A stretch of DNA of 64,000 nt, taken from positions 5,146,001-5,210,000 of the forward strand of contig ML058387.1 of assembly GCA_003013855.2 (NCBI GenBank), read 5' to 3'. The DNA is from Liriodendron chinense. Taxonomy: Eukaryota; Streptophyta; Magnoliopsida; Magnoliales; Magnoliaceae. Every line of letters starts with the position of its first letter. The first letter of the stretch is position 1. Positions 10,976 through 22,890 of the stretch are shown piece after piece. Below the pieces are notes generated by a model. That model saw nothing but the letters and a program-made list of their open reading frames with translations, was not told the origin of the DNA and did no database searches. Position numbers and translations under genes: made by a program.

Positions 10976-12349
10976 CTTTATTTTTTAGAAAGAGCAAAAT
11001 TGATGGAAGAAAATTTAAAAAGGTGTCATGGAGCTACAGTTATTGAGATTTAGGACACGAGCTATTTTCATCATTTCAGAAAAAGATCAATGCTATTTTA
11101 ACCTAAATCCCTATGTTTCATTGATCTAGAGTGTTTATCTTGTGTGACCCAGCAGACCCCCCCCCAAAAAAAATCTGATTAGAAGATCCTAATGATCGAA
11201 TATTTGTGGGTCGATCGAATATGTGAGTCAATACACAAAAGGGTTATATGTCTTAATATAGGTGCTTTATGAAGAATATGTAGATCAGAAAATGGACCAA
11301 AAAATCAACGGTCAGGATGACCAACCATTGCTCCATTTGTACACAATGGTACATGATTCTATTCACCTCGCGCTTGTGAGCGAGCCCGGGATTGACTGGC
11401 TGACGGGTTGGTGTGGGCCTTTACTCACACACCTGAACTCGGAAATACTTCAGACCAACACCATGGACGACACCCTACACGTGTTGAAGTGTTACAAGTG
11501 AGAAAATCCAAGCCGCTCATCAAATGATATGTATTCTTTGGCCTGAGAATCAGGTCGGACCATTTGAGCTATCTCAAACACGTTCGACACACGTGCCAGA
11601 GCACTTCATTGGACACACGTCATACGTGTCAACGTATCATACGTATGCACCAATGCGACCCACCACATAATTTCACTGGTTCAAATCAGATTGGTAGGTC
11701 ATCTGGTGAGGCACATATGCATAGATGATGACTGTCTACCTTCGTTCTACGCGTGGCAATGGGCCGAACGGCTCACCGGGCCCAACTTTTGACAGTCCAT
11801 ACAGCACACCTGTTGTATCGACGCTGCGTAAATCACCCTAGCAATGTAGGGCTTACCATATTTTATATATAAATCCACTCCGTCTATAGAGTGAGAAATT
11901 TTATTTTAACCGTTCGCACAAAAATTCACAGAAAACAAAATCTAATGAGCTACAACCTCAAGTTCACACCGCATGGCACGCCTGACATTTGAATCAAGCT
12001 TTTTCTTTTTTTTTTTTTTTTTTTTTACCGCCTTCATTTATTCCCAGTGAGTTACACCAGATTAACGAGTTTGATGAGACATACACCTGCCTACACAAAC
12101 CCATGGTTGGCATCCCATTCCCGTTATTCCCTGTGGTGTGGCCCACCTGAGTTGCGGATCTTGCTTCTTCTTCTTCTTCTTCTTCTTCTTCTTCTTCTTC
12201 TTTTTTTTTTTATATATTTTTTTTTCACTTTCAGATTGTATAATCAAGAACGCAAACTGATCGACGTAGTGGATTTTTCATATAGTACATGGTGGACCGC
12301 ACAAGCGTGGGTATTTTTCACCTGCGAAAAACAGGTGTAGTAGAATGGA
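10976..12349. other. No recognisable gene
   Basis: I see no supported gene. A poly-T tract lies at about 12003-12026 and a (CTT)n run at about 12166-12202. The open frames across the CTT run are a product of the simple repeat. Confidence 0.6.
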
Positions 12350-12798
12350 CACTGAGTAACTAGGTAACCTCTGTGGGGCCCACCATGATGTATATATCTT
12401 ATCCACTCTGTTCATCCGTTTCACCAGCTCATTTTAGGCCATAAGCCCAAAATTGAAGTGTATTCAAAGCTCAAGTGGACCATATCACAGGAAGCAGTGA
12501 GCTCCACCGTTGAAACCTTCTTACAGCCCACAGTGATATTTATTTGTCATCCAACCTGTTCATAAGGTTACACATACATGGATGAAGGGAAAACACAAAT
12601 ATCTGCTTGATCCAAAACTTCTGTACAGACAGAGAAGCTTTCAAGGGTTAAATTCACACTTTTTCCTGTGGTGTAGTCCACATGAGATTTGGATATGCTT
12701 CTATTTCAGCCTCATGCTCTAAAATGATCTAGTAAAACGGATGAACGTCGTGGATAAGATACATACATCATGGTAGGCCCCACATAGTTTACTCAGTA
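12350..12798. mobile_element. Foldback MITE (actgagtaa subtype)
   Basis: The left end actgagtaac and right end gtttactcagt are inverted. Inside, the arms tgtggggcccaccatgatg and catcatggtaggccccac are inverted as well, as are the sequences around gttcatcc and ggatgaac. It is nearly palindromic across about 450 bp apart from a central spacer. It is non-coding. The target duplication is not clear here. Confidence 0.8.
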
Positions 12799-13393
12799 CA
12801 CAATGGCGTCCCTAGTAGAATATGTCCTCACGCGGAGTTTCTGTGAATTCGTTTTATGGCTACAAGATCCAGACCGTTGGTCCGATGGGAAAAACTATGG
12901 TTGGATTATGCCTCCAAAAAATTTCCCAGATCTAACTGCCTGGCCTTCTTGTCCTTTCTTTCTTTTTCTTTTTTCTTTTCTCATATAGGATGTGTTGTAG
13001 CCTTTTTCACCGTGCATTTTCGGGCCAATGATCGGCGGTCAGGAACATCACATTACCATAGACTTCCGGACATAGTCGATCCACAGCAAAGTTCATCAGA
13101 TCAAGGGTCCATGCCCCCAGTTGTAAGGAATTGGTGTTTCTTCATGGAGGTTAGACTGTTTAAGTTTCCACAAGGATGCAAATAGGCCGGCTGGCCCACC
13201 CGGCACCGAGTTCATCCTTTTGTGGGCATGGTTTATGCCGAACCTTGGGACCATTGGTTGGCATTTCACCGGTTCGAATGAAACCTGCATGCATTTTCAT
13301 CTAATTACTAAAGTCCATGCTCATAGGCCTGGCATAGCTACCCAGTTGGCCTAATCTGGCCAGACTTATTAACGTCGGTAGCCTAAACATTTA
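12799..13393. other. No recognisable gene
   Basis: Two overlapping short frames at 12803-13185 have no recognisable domain and no counterpart elsewhere in the window. I see nothing else here. Confidence 0.5.
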
Positions 13394-14512
13394 GGGTCGT
13401 TTGGATGCTTCTAGAATCATTAAGTTGTAATCTGATTATAAGTAATCTAATTACATGTGTAAATTGTTTACAGCCTATTCTATTTGGCTTTAATATATAA
13501 TTTGATAACGACTTTAAAATATAATCTAATCACAAGTAAACAGTTACTTGTGTTTGGATAACTTGAAATTTATTTACCACTTGTAATTAGGTATTCATGT
13601 AGGATAGAGCTTGAAATGTTAAATCTTTTAAAAATAATTAAATGATATATAAGATCTTTATTTAAGATGGATCATTAGAATAAGCCCAATTCAATAAAGT
13701 CTGTGGCCGATTCTCATGTTAAACAAATCATTTAGTATACCATAGAAGTGGCCCACTAATTCAAATTCCTTTTACGATAAGAAATTACTGAATATATATA
13801 AATAACTAGGTAATTTAAGACTTAAGATAATCTTAGCCATTGGATTTAAAAAGCCCTTTATTTTATGGATAATACTCGATCTACATAGGGGGAGTTAATG
13901 AACCATGCTAGATCTAAGTCATTCATAAAAAAATTTCTATTAACGTTCCTAATTTAGTTTTCTTTCTTAAGCAATGAAAGGTTCGTTTTTGGGGAGCACA
14001 TTAGGTGAGAACCTTGGTTCACCGAGATGGGTGGGCCCACTAAATGTGGACCCCACTGTGATGTATGTGACTGCATCCAAGCCGTCCATCCATATTGAAA
14101 GCTCATTTCAAGCCATGATCCAAAAATGAACGGTTCTAAATCCCAAATGGACCAAAATATAGGAAATAGTGGTGATTGACCATTAAAAACTTCTTGTGGG
14201 CCATAAAAGCTTTGGATCAAGATGATATTTGTTTGGTCTCTTCATCTAGGCGTTTATGACCTTATTAACAGGTTTGATGGCAAATAAACATTTCAGTGGA
14301 ATCTATTAAGTTTTTAATGGTGATGATTCAATCACCACAGTTTCCTTTCCTTTACCGGTAATTTGAAGCATGACAATTGTAGCTAAAAGCTGTAATCGTA
14401 CTACAACTTATAATCTGTTTATAGGCAAATATACCCATCCAAACACGCCTATTAGTCTGATTAACTGTAAACAGATTCCACTCAATGACTTTACAGTCAT
14501 CCAAACGACCCC
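13394..14512. mobile_element. Non-autonomous TIR transposon with nested MITE
   Basis: The left end gggtcgtttggatg is matched by the inverted right end catccaaacgacccc. The inner arms are AT-rich (aagttgtaatctga and similar) and also inverted. A foldback MITE copy (13991-14353) sits inside and accounts for about a third of the length. No transposase is present. Possible superfamilies are hAT or PIF/Harbinger; the target duplication is too weak to choose. Confidence 0.65.
13991..14353. mobile_element. Foldback MITE (ggggagcacattagg subtype), truncated
   Basis: The left arm ggggagcacattaggtgag and the centre ttggatcaagatgatatttg are present. The right arm stops early at tttcctttcc, so it is an incomplete copy nested in the TIR element. 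Confidence 0.7.
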
Positions 14513-14519
14513 TTGGATT

Positions 14520-15868
14520 GTGGGTTGTCCAAGCCAAAGCCTGTTAAGCCAGTTGAGCATTTATATTTCTGCTGGGCAGCCTGGGCGTGGGTGGGCCATT
14601 GATGAAGGGCCCCAACTAAATTAAAGGACTGGATCACCTACAAGTGGGCCCTGCATGTACAATTCTGGTTTAGGCTTGAGCCAAAATCGCTGTTTAACTC
14701 AGGCGGAGCAATCTGCACCCTGGATATCCAGTGATCTAAACAATTGATATCATAGGAGTAACCGTTGATGCCGCATGAAAGAAAAATCTTACAGATGGAG
14801 AGTACATGATCATTAAAATTATTGCCATGTTCAGCCGAACGTGGATCATTCACCAATAGAGGTTCATGATCTTTCACATGGGAATTTTTTTATTGTATTA
14901 ATCCTATTTTATTAGTGGTTTGGATAATAAATCACACGCCAGTTATGGATACTTATGTATTTCTTGACCCTTGCTAAGACCACGGCAACCTGTAGGCTTG
15001 CCCACAAGTGTCCATCTGCCACGTATGGAAGAGATCGAAGCGCTGTATCAGGTGGGCCCCACCATGTGTAGACTACCTGGCCCAAAAATCAGGCCGTTCA
15101 ACTCATCAGGTGTTCTGCCAATGTTACTTAAATAAGGGATGGCTTTAAAATCAGAGTTCCCAGCATCAACTAATATGGCCCTCCCCTTTGGAGTACTGCA
15201 CAAACGCACCTCTGGCTTAGGCCGTGTCCCCTTGGCACAATGCGCGCTCTACCTTGGGTCCAAGCCGCCCGCGATGTTGACCGCCCACTCCCAGTGCAAA
15301 AGTGGAATCGGATTGTCCGCACGCTCTTATCGTGCGGAGTAAACTCAGTGGGCTCACTTAGAAAGTATGTGCTTTATCCACTCCGTCCATATGTTTTTTC
15401 AGCTCATTTTAGTGGTTGAGCCCAAAATTTAAGCATATTCAAATCTCAAGTGGACCATGCCAAGGGAAACAGTGGGAATAATGATTTCCACCGTTGAAAC
15501 CTTCCCAGGCCCTACAGTGATGTTTATTTGTCATCCAACATGTTCATAAGATCACATGGATATGGATGAAGGGAAAACACAAATATCAGCTTGATCCAAA
15601 CTTCTGTGTCCTCCGAGAATTTTTCAATGGAGACATTCATTCAGTTCACACTTTTCTAATGGTGTGGTCCACTTTAGATATTGATATGCTTCATTTTTTG
15701 GCACCATAATTAAAATTTTCTGTTAAGATGGATGGACGGAGTGGATAAAATAAGTAAATCACTGTGGGCCCCACAGAGTTTCCTCCGCACGCTAGCGTGC
15801 GGAACTCAGTACGCAATCCGCTTCCTGCAAAAGTCAAGCTCGTACACTGACTTGTCTACATAAAGGTC
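14520..15868 (+). repeat. Paralogous block copy C
   Basis: It aligns with positions 1-468 and 1273-1800 of copy A and then jumps to the tgcaaaagtcaagctcg region equivalent to 8040. Thus C lacks what lies between, or A and B gained it. It carries no solo LTR (gtattaatcctatttt is continuous), which supplies the empty site for 469-1267. A MITE occupies 15304-15825. Confidence 0.8.
15304..15825. mobile_element. Foldback MULE-type MITE with 9-bp TSD
   Basis: The left end is ggaatcggattg and the right end is the complement of ggaagcggattgcg. Each terminal arm also contains its own small hairpin (ccgcacgctcttatcgtgcgg at left, with an equivalent at right). The target duplication tgcaaaagt is perfect at 15295-15303 and 15826-15834. 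The single site is seen empty at 8040-8048 and 38264-38272. A 9-bp duplication is the Mutator-like size. It is non-coding. Confidence 0.9.
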
Positions 15869-16030
15869 GGTGATCTTTCTCCTAGTTTCAACAGGGGACG
15901 TTCAATCCCCACTGTTTTCCTTTGGTGTGGTCCACCTGAGATTCAGATCTCTTATTTTTAGGTTTGTACCTTACAATTAGATAGAGAAATGGATGGACGG
16001 CGTGGATAAAACACATATATCATGGGACTA
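15869..16030. mobile_element. Foldback MITE fragment (right half)
   Basis: From caacaggggacgttcaatc to acatatatcatggg this matches only the right arm of the family, with ggtgtggtccacctgag and ggatggacggcgtgg. Confidence 0.65.
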
Positions 16031-16396
16031 GTCGATCAGTGCCCGTCCAATACCAACTTGACTCATGTTTTACTCAGACTCAATGGAAAGTCTTTTCAAT
16101 GCATACCTAATGATCGGCTGAGAAATCAAGGATGCGCAAGGGCCGAGTCACAGCGCCTGATCCCACGTTCTCAGGCAACAAAATTGGAATACAAAATTTG
16201 CACAGATAAAGAAACCAAGGCATAGTTTTCTATAAACATTTTCTTTATCTTCATACTCCACCTTTCACATGAGTTGCGAGCAATATGCATGCATACATGC
16301 TAAAGTTATGCGTCCCATAAATACAAAACATATATATAACTACAACAATCTAATAAAATAAAAAGCAGTTATCCCTCATTCACCTATCTTAGGTAG

Positions 16397-18228
16397 TCAT
16401 TGCAGTTCATTCTCCTCCAACGTAGCAGTCCACCCTGCCTGCCTGTAGATAGATGTCGTAGTCGAGGGGTTGTGGGCTGAAGGTCCGGCAGTGGTCGTAG
16501 TAGGGTGCTCTCCCAAAAGGGTGGTGGCATCAGCCATCACACCTGTGCTCAACGCTGATACCTCAGGAGTACTATCCACTCCATTGCTGTCCAACGCGAT
16601 GCCCACAGGCTGCTGCCAAATCGGTTGGCTATAAGTAGCAGCCTGCCCCATGAGCCAGTTGAAGTACTCCTTGGTTGCATAAGGTGGACTCTGTCTCACC
16701 AGCCCCAGTTCCCTGCCATCCTGGCATGACAACCACATCCGCTGGATCCACCGTCGCAAATAACTATAATCCTTGTGGAAGTTCAAGGAATCCACACTTA
16801 TGCAAGCAAAGGGGGGCACATCCTGGACGTACCCAAATTGTCTAAGGAAGCGAATTGGATAATACGGGAAGTACCCGTGGATCCCAACCAAGATGAGAGG
16901 GGACCAATCAGCAGCACAAATCACTGGGGTCTGGTTCAACCATGAAACCTCCCAGCGCACTTTCCGGCTCTCCAAATCCTGAAAAAAGCGCTCGTAAACC
17001 TCTCTAGGCTCTCTTCGTGGAGGAATGAGTGACAGAATCACATGCAAGGTGTTCCTATCGTCCAAGTCAGATGAAGAGACGGCAGCTATTATGCCCATGT
17101 GGTCCCACAACCAAACCTACAATCGACACGTGTCAACAAAAAAAAGAAAATAAAGTCCAACCAAGAAAGAAATAATAGGAAATATGAAAGCACCTGTAGA
17201 AAGGCACAACAACCCCGTAGAACCTGGGTTTGACCTAAAGAACACGCAGTTAGGCCATGAAAAGTTTCGGCCAGAATTATGGATATCACAGCAGACTTGG
17301 ATATGATCAATCGTAGGACACCCAACAAGTCAACTATAGTAGTCTGCGGCCAGGCCGAGAGGAGCAACTCCGCCAGCACGCAGAATATCAATGCATTGCG
17401 GCGATGGGCTGATCGCTCTGGGCCACGATCAACGGAGAAATAGTCGTAAAGCTGGTCAAGGGTGAATTGGGACGCACTGTTCATCCAACTGCCAGCGGAA
17501 GGTACAATCGCCTGAATACCGAAGAATTTCCACAAGAGCTTTTCGTGGTCCGGACGTGCGGCGGGAATAGTTGCACTCCGTCGACTCGGAAGTCCGGTCA
17601 GGCACGACAACTCCTCGAGTGAGGGACCGAGTTCCACATTGCTAAAGACAAAAGTGTTAAACGCGGGTCTCCAATGACATAAGGCGGCCCCCAGCATCTG
17701 CCAATCAATCTCAACACGGTGCAACTCCAAGACCCGTCGAAAATGGAATTGGTCCAACTCACTAAGTTCTTGTTGATTCAGATTGTTAATCCAATGCCTC
17801 AAACGCTCCGAGCACGTGGCTCGATCGTGCAACTGTAATAAAACGGGTAGACCTCCAGCCATCAAAGCAGGTGAAATGGATTCAAAGATCAGTGGGTCAT
17901 CTGTGCTCATATACTCGTACGCCAACGCATCAAGTATGGTTGTATCTCCTTCGACGAACCCATCATCCAAAATTGGTGGAAGATTGTCGAAAAAGGAAGG
18001 AGAAAGCGCCTGAGACCCCTTTTGCGAACCCTCAGGGCGCCCATCAGGGAGGAGATCCCCCCCGACTTGAAGAAGCTCTGATTCAACGCGATTTCCTGTG
18101 ACATGGGACAAGAAAGCATCAGAATTATAAGCGGGTATCAAACATTTTTGCATGAAAAATATGTTAAAAATCCGACCTGGAGGTTGGTTTACTTGTAGAA
18201 GAAGATCCGATATATGGTTCCGAACCAT
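16397..18228 (-). CDS. Plant mobile domain (DUF7745-like) protein, 3 exons
   Basis: The proposed exons are 18228-18177, 18095-17194 and 17116-16397, joined by introns of 81 bp (18096-18176) and 77 bp (17117-17193), both GT-AG and phase-consistent. The product is 557 residues. The core has a WRPAFNTF block (about residue 159), LEELSCLTGLP (about 177) and LAETFHGL (about 292). In the last exon RKVRWEVSW (about 369) and RFLRQFGYVQ (about 407) follow the order I know from the PMD/DUF7745 superfamily, which occurs in host genes and transposons. Biochemical function is unknown. The tail after about residue 490 is Thr/Ser-rich. Intron 1 has no stop and is a multiple of three, so retention is possible. 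An upstream leader frame (18355-18164) has a 4-bp difference from its truncated paralogue at 40.8-41.0 kb, so the true start is uncertain. Neighbours are repeats only. Confidence 0.72.
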
Positions 18229-19135
18229 CCTCCCAAATCCGATTGACGAAAAAACGGAAGATCAACCGTGACAATCTGATCATCATTTGTTGGATGGATT
18301 GGCTAAGAGAAGGTTTGTAATTTGTATTGATGGAAGTGATTTGGGGGAGGAGCAATTTATAGAGAGCTTTGGGAAAAAAGTTCTAAACAAATGAGGAATT
18401 TAGATGGATAGGATCTGCATGAAGTTGAGAACAAGAGGTTTAGATGAATGGGGAATTTTCGATGGACAGGATCTCCAGAAGGTTTAGATCTTCTACGAAA
18501 AAGAACGATCCAAGGAAGGTTAGATCTTCTAAGAACAAAGAACCTTCACACGTTAATGGATACCTGATCGTGGGGTCCACTATGATGTATGTGTCTTATA
18601 TCCAAGCCGTCCATCCGTTTTGAAAACTCCAGGAACGTAATACAGGAAACCGTAGTAATCGACCATTAAAAACTTTTCATGGGTAACAAAAGTTTTGGAT
18701 CAAGCTGATATTTGTGGGGTCTCTTCATCCGTTTCTTTGTTACCTCATCAAAAGGTTGGATGGAAAATAAAAATTCGAGTGGCCCTAACGAAGTTTTTAA
18801 TGGTGGGGATTCAATAACTACTTCTTGTTTCTTGTGGTATGGTCCACCAAAGATTTGAATCTGATTATTTTTTGGGTCAAACCCTAAAATGAACTTTTCA
18901 AAATGTATGAACGGTGTAGATGTATGTCACATATATCAAAGTGGGCCCCACTGTTAGCTAGGGATCCGGCAACATCTTTCCCACCTACTTCGAACGGTAT
19001 TTCATTATCATAAAGGTCACTCTCATGAAATCCGTCGTTTCTTAATTCGTATCGTGGGACAAACATATATCTAGAGTTAGACCGTAGGTTGTCCATTGAT
19101 TCCTAAGTGTAGCCCACCTGATGAACGGACACACC
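18178..19135 (-). repeat. 5' flank of the PMD gene, duplicated at 40.8-41.8 kb
   Basis: The segments 18178-18400 and 18968-19135 match 40800-41080 and 41620-41815. Shared words include gttggatggattggct, gaaggtttgtaatttgtattgatgg and accgt.ggttgtccattgattcc. Each copy has a foldback MITE between the two segments. The segment holds the gene leader and presumed promoter; I could not place a TATA box with confidence. Confidence 0.7.
18560..18968. mobile_element. Foldback MITE upstream of the PMD gene
   Basis: The left arm cgtggggtccactatgatg and the right arm atcaaagtgggccccac are inverted around the usual ttggatcaagctgatatttg centre. It lies about 330 bp upstream of the proposed start and so within the likely promoter region. 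Confidence 0.8.
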
Positions 19136-19405
19136 TACAGTTATGTTTATTTGTCGTCCAACCTGTTGATAAGATATACATGAAAGGAAACACTAATATC
19201 AGCTTGATCCAAAACTTCTACTGCCCTAAGAATTTTCAAACGGTACGTAGAAGTTCAATTCACACTGTTTCCTGTGATATTGTCCACTTGAGCTCTGGAT
19301 ATGCTTCATTTTTAGGCACAAACCATAAAATTATCTAATAAAATAGACCAACGAAGTGGATAAAATACATAAATGTCGGTGGACGCCACGGAGTTTACGC
19401 AGTAT
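19100..19405. mobile_element. Foldback MITE fragment
   Basis: It runs from the centre (gttatgtttatttgtcgtccaacc) to the right arm (gtggataaaatacataaatg). The left arm is missing. Confidence 0.65.
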
Positions 19406-19469
19406 GCCTCCGTAGGAGACGTAATGTGATTTATCCACGCGAGGATTTCATCAGACAGGGCTGACTGAA

Positions 19470-19890
19470 ATTTTTGGGCCCACCGTGATGCATGTGATTA
19501 ATTCAAGTGGACCATCAGTTATACCAGAACATTTTAGGGCATGAGAAAAACAATTAGGCAGATCTTAAGTTCAAGTGGACCACACCACATGAAACAGTGG
19601 TGCTAAAGACCTCAACCGTTGAAAGTTGTTTCCTTCTTAGGCCTTGCATAGATGTTTATTTATCATCTAACCTGTTTGTAAGGTCACATAGACGTGAATA
19701 ACGGCAAAACACAAATATCCAAAGAAGTTTTCAACTGTAGGCATTCAAATCCCACTGTTTCCTGTGGTGTAGTCCACTTGAACTTTGGGACTATCAAATT
19801 TTTCTGGCTCATAACCTAAAATGAGCTTGCGGAAGGCATGGACGGCATAGATTAGGTTAAATATATCACAGTGAGCCTCAATGTTTTCAT
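19470..19890. mobile_element. Foldback MITE, diverged
   Basis: Arms tgggcccaccgtgatgcatg and tatatcacagtgagcctca are inverted. Inner arms tcaagtggaccacaccacatg and cctgtggtgtagtccacttg are also inverted. Confidence 0.75.
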
Positions 19891-19944
19891 CGGATGCCTT
19901 CATTGTCACGTGCCAGTCAATGTCAAGCTGGGAACGCTGCCATC

Positions 19945-20706
19945 TAGAGGTGGGCAACGATCCAGGCCGAGCCGAGTTAGCCCTAGTTTAGTTTGGTTTG
20001 TTTTTGTACCACTGCAGTTTGTGGATCGGTTTGGTTTGGGTTTCAGGCCGACCCATGCGGCCCGAGTTTAGTTTGCTCCAAAAAAATCTGGTTCGAGCCG
20101 GGATCAGCTTGGTTGAAAATTTCGAACCGAGCCAGGCCGAGTTCAAACAAACAGTGGCGCTTTTTTTCCTCATTCATTTAAATAGAAAAGAATTTAAAAA
20201 GTTAGAAAAAAAAGTACAAACATATCTTACTATATGATGTTTAACATCCTCCAAAAGAGTGCAACTTCAAAATAGGCATGTAAGAGTATTTTCCAAACAA
20301 AAGTACACAAGCATAATCTTACAAGTGCAAGGAAACAGTGTGTATTCATGTAAATGTATTATGTATTATCCATGTCATCATGTATATGTATTATCCATGT
20401 TATCCATATGTTTTACATATCATTGTAGGACATGATCTCAAAATGGAATCATATCCAAAGCTCAAGTGGATCACACCACAGGAAACGGTGTGCTTATAAT
20501 CTACGAGCCGAATCAAACCGAGCTGAATCAAATCGAGCTTCGAGCCAATCCGAAACTGCCTAGTTTGAGTTTGGTTTGTTTTTTTAAACGAGCTTGACTC
20601 GGAGGCTTGGTTTGGTTTGAACTTCCATTCAAACCAATCCAACCCGAGCTTTTTCGAACCAATCCGAGCCGAGCTTTCGAGCTGGCTTGGTTTGTGCCCA
20701 CCTCTA
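19945..20706. mobile_element. Non-autonomous hAT element, 762 bp
   Basis: The ends are tagaggtgggcaacgatcc and the complement of tagaggtgggcacaaacc. Subterminal zones are full of ccgag/ttggttt words. The 8-bp duplication is not clear. It is related along its length to the next element at 20727-21468, with the shared interior tgtttaacatcctccaaa. Confidence 0.78.
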
Positions 20707-20726
20707 AAGGCTCCATCAGCTGTGAG

Positions 20727-21468
20727 TAGAAGTGGGCAATGATCCAGGCCAGGCCAAGTCAGTCTTGGTGCCAGTTTGTGAATCAGCCTGATTTGGGCTT
20801 TAGGCTAACCCATGAGGCTTGAGTTTGGCTTGCTCCAAAAAAATCTAGTTTGAGCCGGGATCAATTTGGTAAAAAATTTCAAACCGGGTTAGGCCGAGTT
20901 TGAACAGGTGGTGGCTCTATTTTGTTATTTGTCTATTTAAATAGAAAAGAATTTAAAATGTAAAAAATAAAATAAACAATACAAAAGTATTTTACTATAT
21001 AATGTTTAACATCCTCCAAAGGAGGAGTGTGACTCCAAACCAAACATGTAAGAGCCTTTTCCAAACAAGTACACAAGCATAATTCTACAAGTGCAAAGAA
21101 ACAGTATGCATTTATGTATATGTATCATGTATTATCCACATCATCATGTATATGTATTATCTATGTTGTCCATCGATTTTTACATATTATTTTAAGATTT
21201 AATTCTAAAATAGAATTATATACAAAGCTCAAGTGGATCACACCATAGGATACAGTGTGCTTACAATCTATGAACTAAGTCAAACTGAGCTAAATCAAAC
21301 TGAGTTTCAAGCCGAGCCGAGCAAGTACCGCCCTAGTTTGAGTTTGGTTAGTTCTTTCAAACGAGCTTGACTACGAGGTTTGGTTTGATTTGAACCAAAT
21401 CAAGCTGAGCTTTGTTCAAACCAATCCGAGCTGAGCTTTTGAGCTTGCTTAGTTTGTGCCCAACTCTA
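20727..21468. mobile_element. Non-autonomous hAT element, 742 bp
   Basis: The ends are tagaagtgggcaatgatcc and the complement of tagagttgggcacaaac. Flanks gctgtgag (20719-20726) and gttgcgag (21469-21476) form an 8-bp duplication with two changes. It is a sister copy of 19945-20706, separated by only 20 bp, with the same direction and interior. Confidence 0.78.
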
Positions 21469-21567
21469 GTTGCGAGTGAAAAAAATTCATACGTGTGGCG
21501 TTCGACGGCTCATCACGCGAGCCTTACTTTTTAGATGCCATGTTAGGAAAAATGTGGCAATGAGAGG

Positions 21568-21735
21568 GGAGCAGATTAGGTGAGACCGCTGATCCACCAA
21601 GGTGGGTGGGACCCTGACTGTGGGGCCATTGTGATGTATGTGACTACATCCACACTGCGGATCCATATTAAAAGCTCATTTTAGAGCATGATCTAAAAAA
21701 TGAAGCTGGCTCAAATCTTAGGTGGAAGTGGTGTA
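21568..21735. mobile_element. Foldback MITE fragment (left half)
   Basis: It has the terminal gggagcagattaggtgagac and the left arm to caaatcttaggtgg, then breaks off into unrelated sequence. Confidence 0.65.
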
Positions 21736-22029
21736 GAGGGCAACACTTACCCTCTAAATTGTTTCCTAAGTGTGGCCCATGTAAATCACATAGGGGTATG
21801 AATTTTAGCCCACAGGCTTACGTTTTTTATTTTGTCGAATCTAATGGTTTGACTAGATTTCATTTGATTATTAATGTGGTCCCGTAAAAGTTACGGGTGT
21901 ATGTCTCTCTCAACTTTTTTACTTTGATACAGCCAAATATCCAAATGGTAGGAGTGCATGCATTTTGACGTAAGCATGGCAGCGGCCGTCAATTTCGGGC
22001 GCGGATTTCCTGTCGGTAGCCTTGCGCAT

Positions 22030-22465
22030 GAAGTTTCTGCGTTGGATTCTAAGTGGGGCATGTTTGTGAGAAATCCATGCCGTCCATCCATTTTGTGAGC
22101 TCAATTAAGGACCTATGACAAAAAAAAAAAAAAAAAATCTGAATCCAAGACTCAAGTGGGCTGCACTAAAGGAAAAGATGGGTAGAGAAATTCTTACCAT
22201 TGAAACCTCCCTAGATCCATAGTGATGTTTATATGCCATCCATACCGTCCACATGTCATTCCTACTAGAATGAACTGAAAACACAAATATTAGCCTGATT
22301 CAAAACTTATGTGCCCAACGAGTATTTCAGCTGTGGATGTTCAATCCTCACATTTTCAGCCCACTTGAATCTTGGATCCGGCTCAAAAAGGATGAATGGC
22401 ACGGATTTATGAGAAACATCACGGTGGGCGCTACTTAGATTCACAGCGCAGAAATCCGTGTCCGT
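22030..22465. mobile_element. Foldback MITE (tttctgcg end subtype)
   Basis: Ends tttctgcgttggattctaag and cttagattcacagcgcagaaa are inverted, as are gtttgtgagaaatccatgcc and its partner near 22410. A poly-A run at about 22121-22138 interrupts the left arm. Confidence 0.75.
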
Positions 22466-22539
22466 CAAAATCAATACTTAAGCTCCGTACAATTCCATTT
22501 TCCCACAGTACTCTTTGGTACAGTTTGTGAGGTAAGCCG

Positions 22540-22890
22540 TGACTTGATTTAGTGGGCCCACCATAACGTGTTTATGAAATCCACCCCCAACCATTACATG
22601 AGCAGTCCCACTTAGCATGTCAAAGAAAGCAGCCGAGAAGAGTTGTCCAACCCTTACATGCTACATTGAAATTTAGGCATATGCTCTAAAACTTAGGTCT
22701 ATTCATGATTCAAGTGGCCATGCCAATGAAAACAATTTGGAGGGTGATAGTTTTTTTTATGCACTGTTATTAATCATGTGGTTCACCTGAATCACAAATG
22801 GGAGTGATTTTTGTGCCCTTGGCTTAAAATGAGACCACATGAAAGGGTAGATTTTACAAAAACATCCAGCAGGGCTCATCCAATGTGCCG
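22540..22890. mobile_element. Foldback MITE, strongly decayed
   Basis: Traces are tgggcccaccataacgtgt at the left and gaaagggtagattttacaa at the right, with much of the centre lost. Confidence 0.45.

Noticed and set aside
12047..12340. 97-residue protein with a leucine tract
   Set aside because: The leucines come from a (CTT)n microsatellite; there is no other support.
18164..18355. Independent 63-residue gene or functional uORF
   Set aside because: Its homologue at 40.7-41.0 kb reads into exon 1 in frame, so it is better seen as a shifted leader or N-terminus of the PMD gene.
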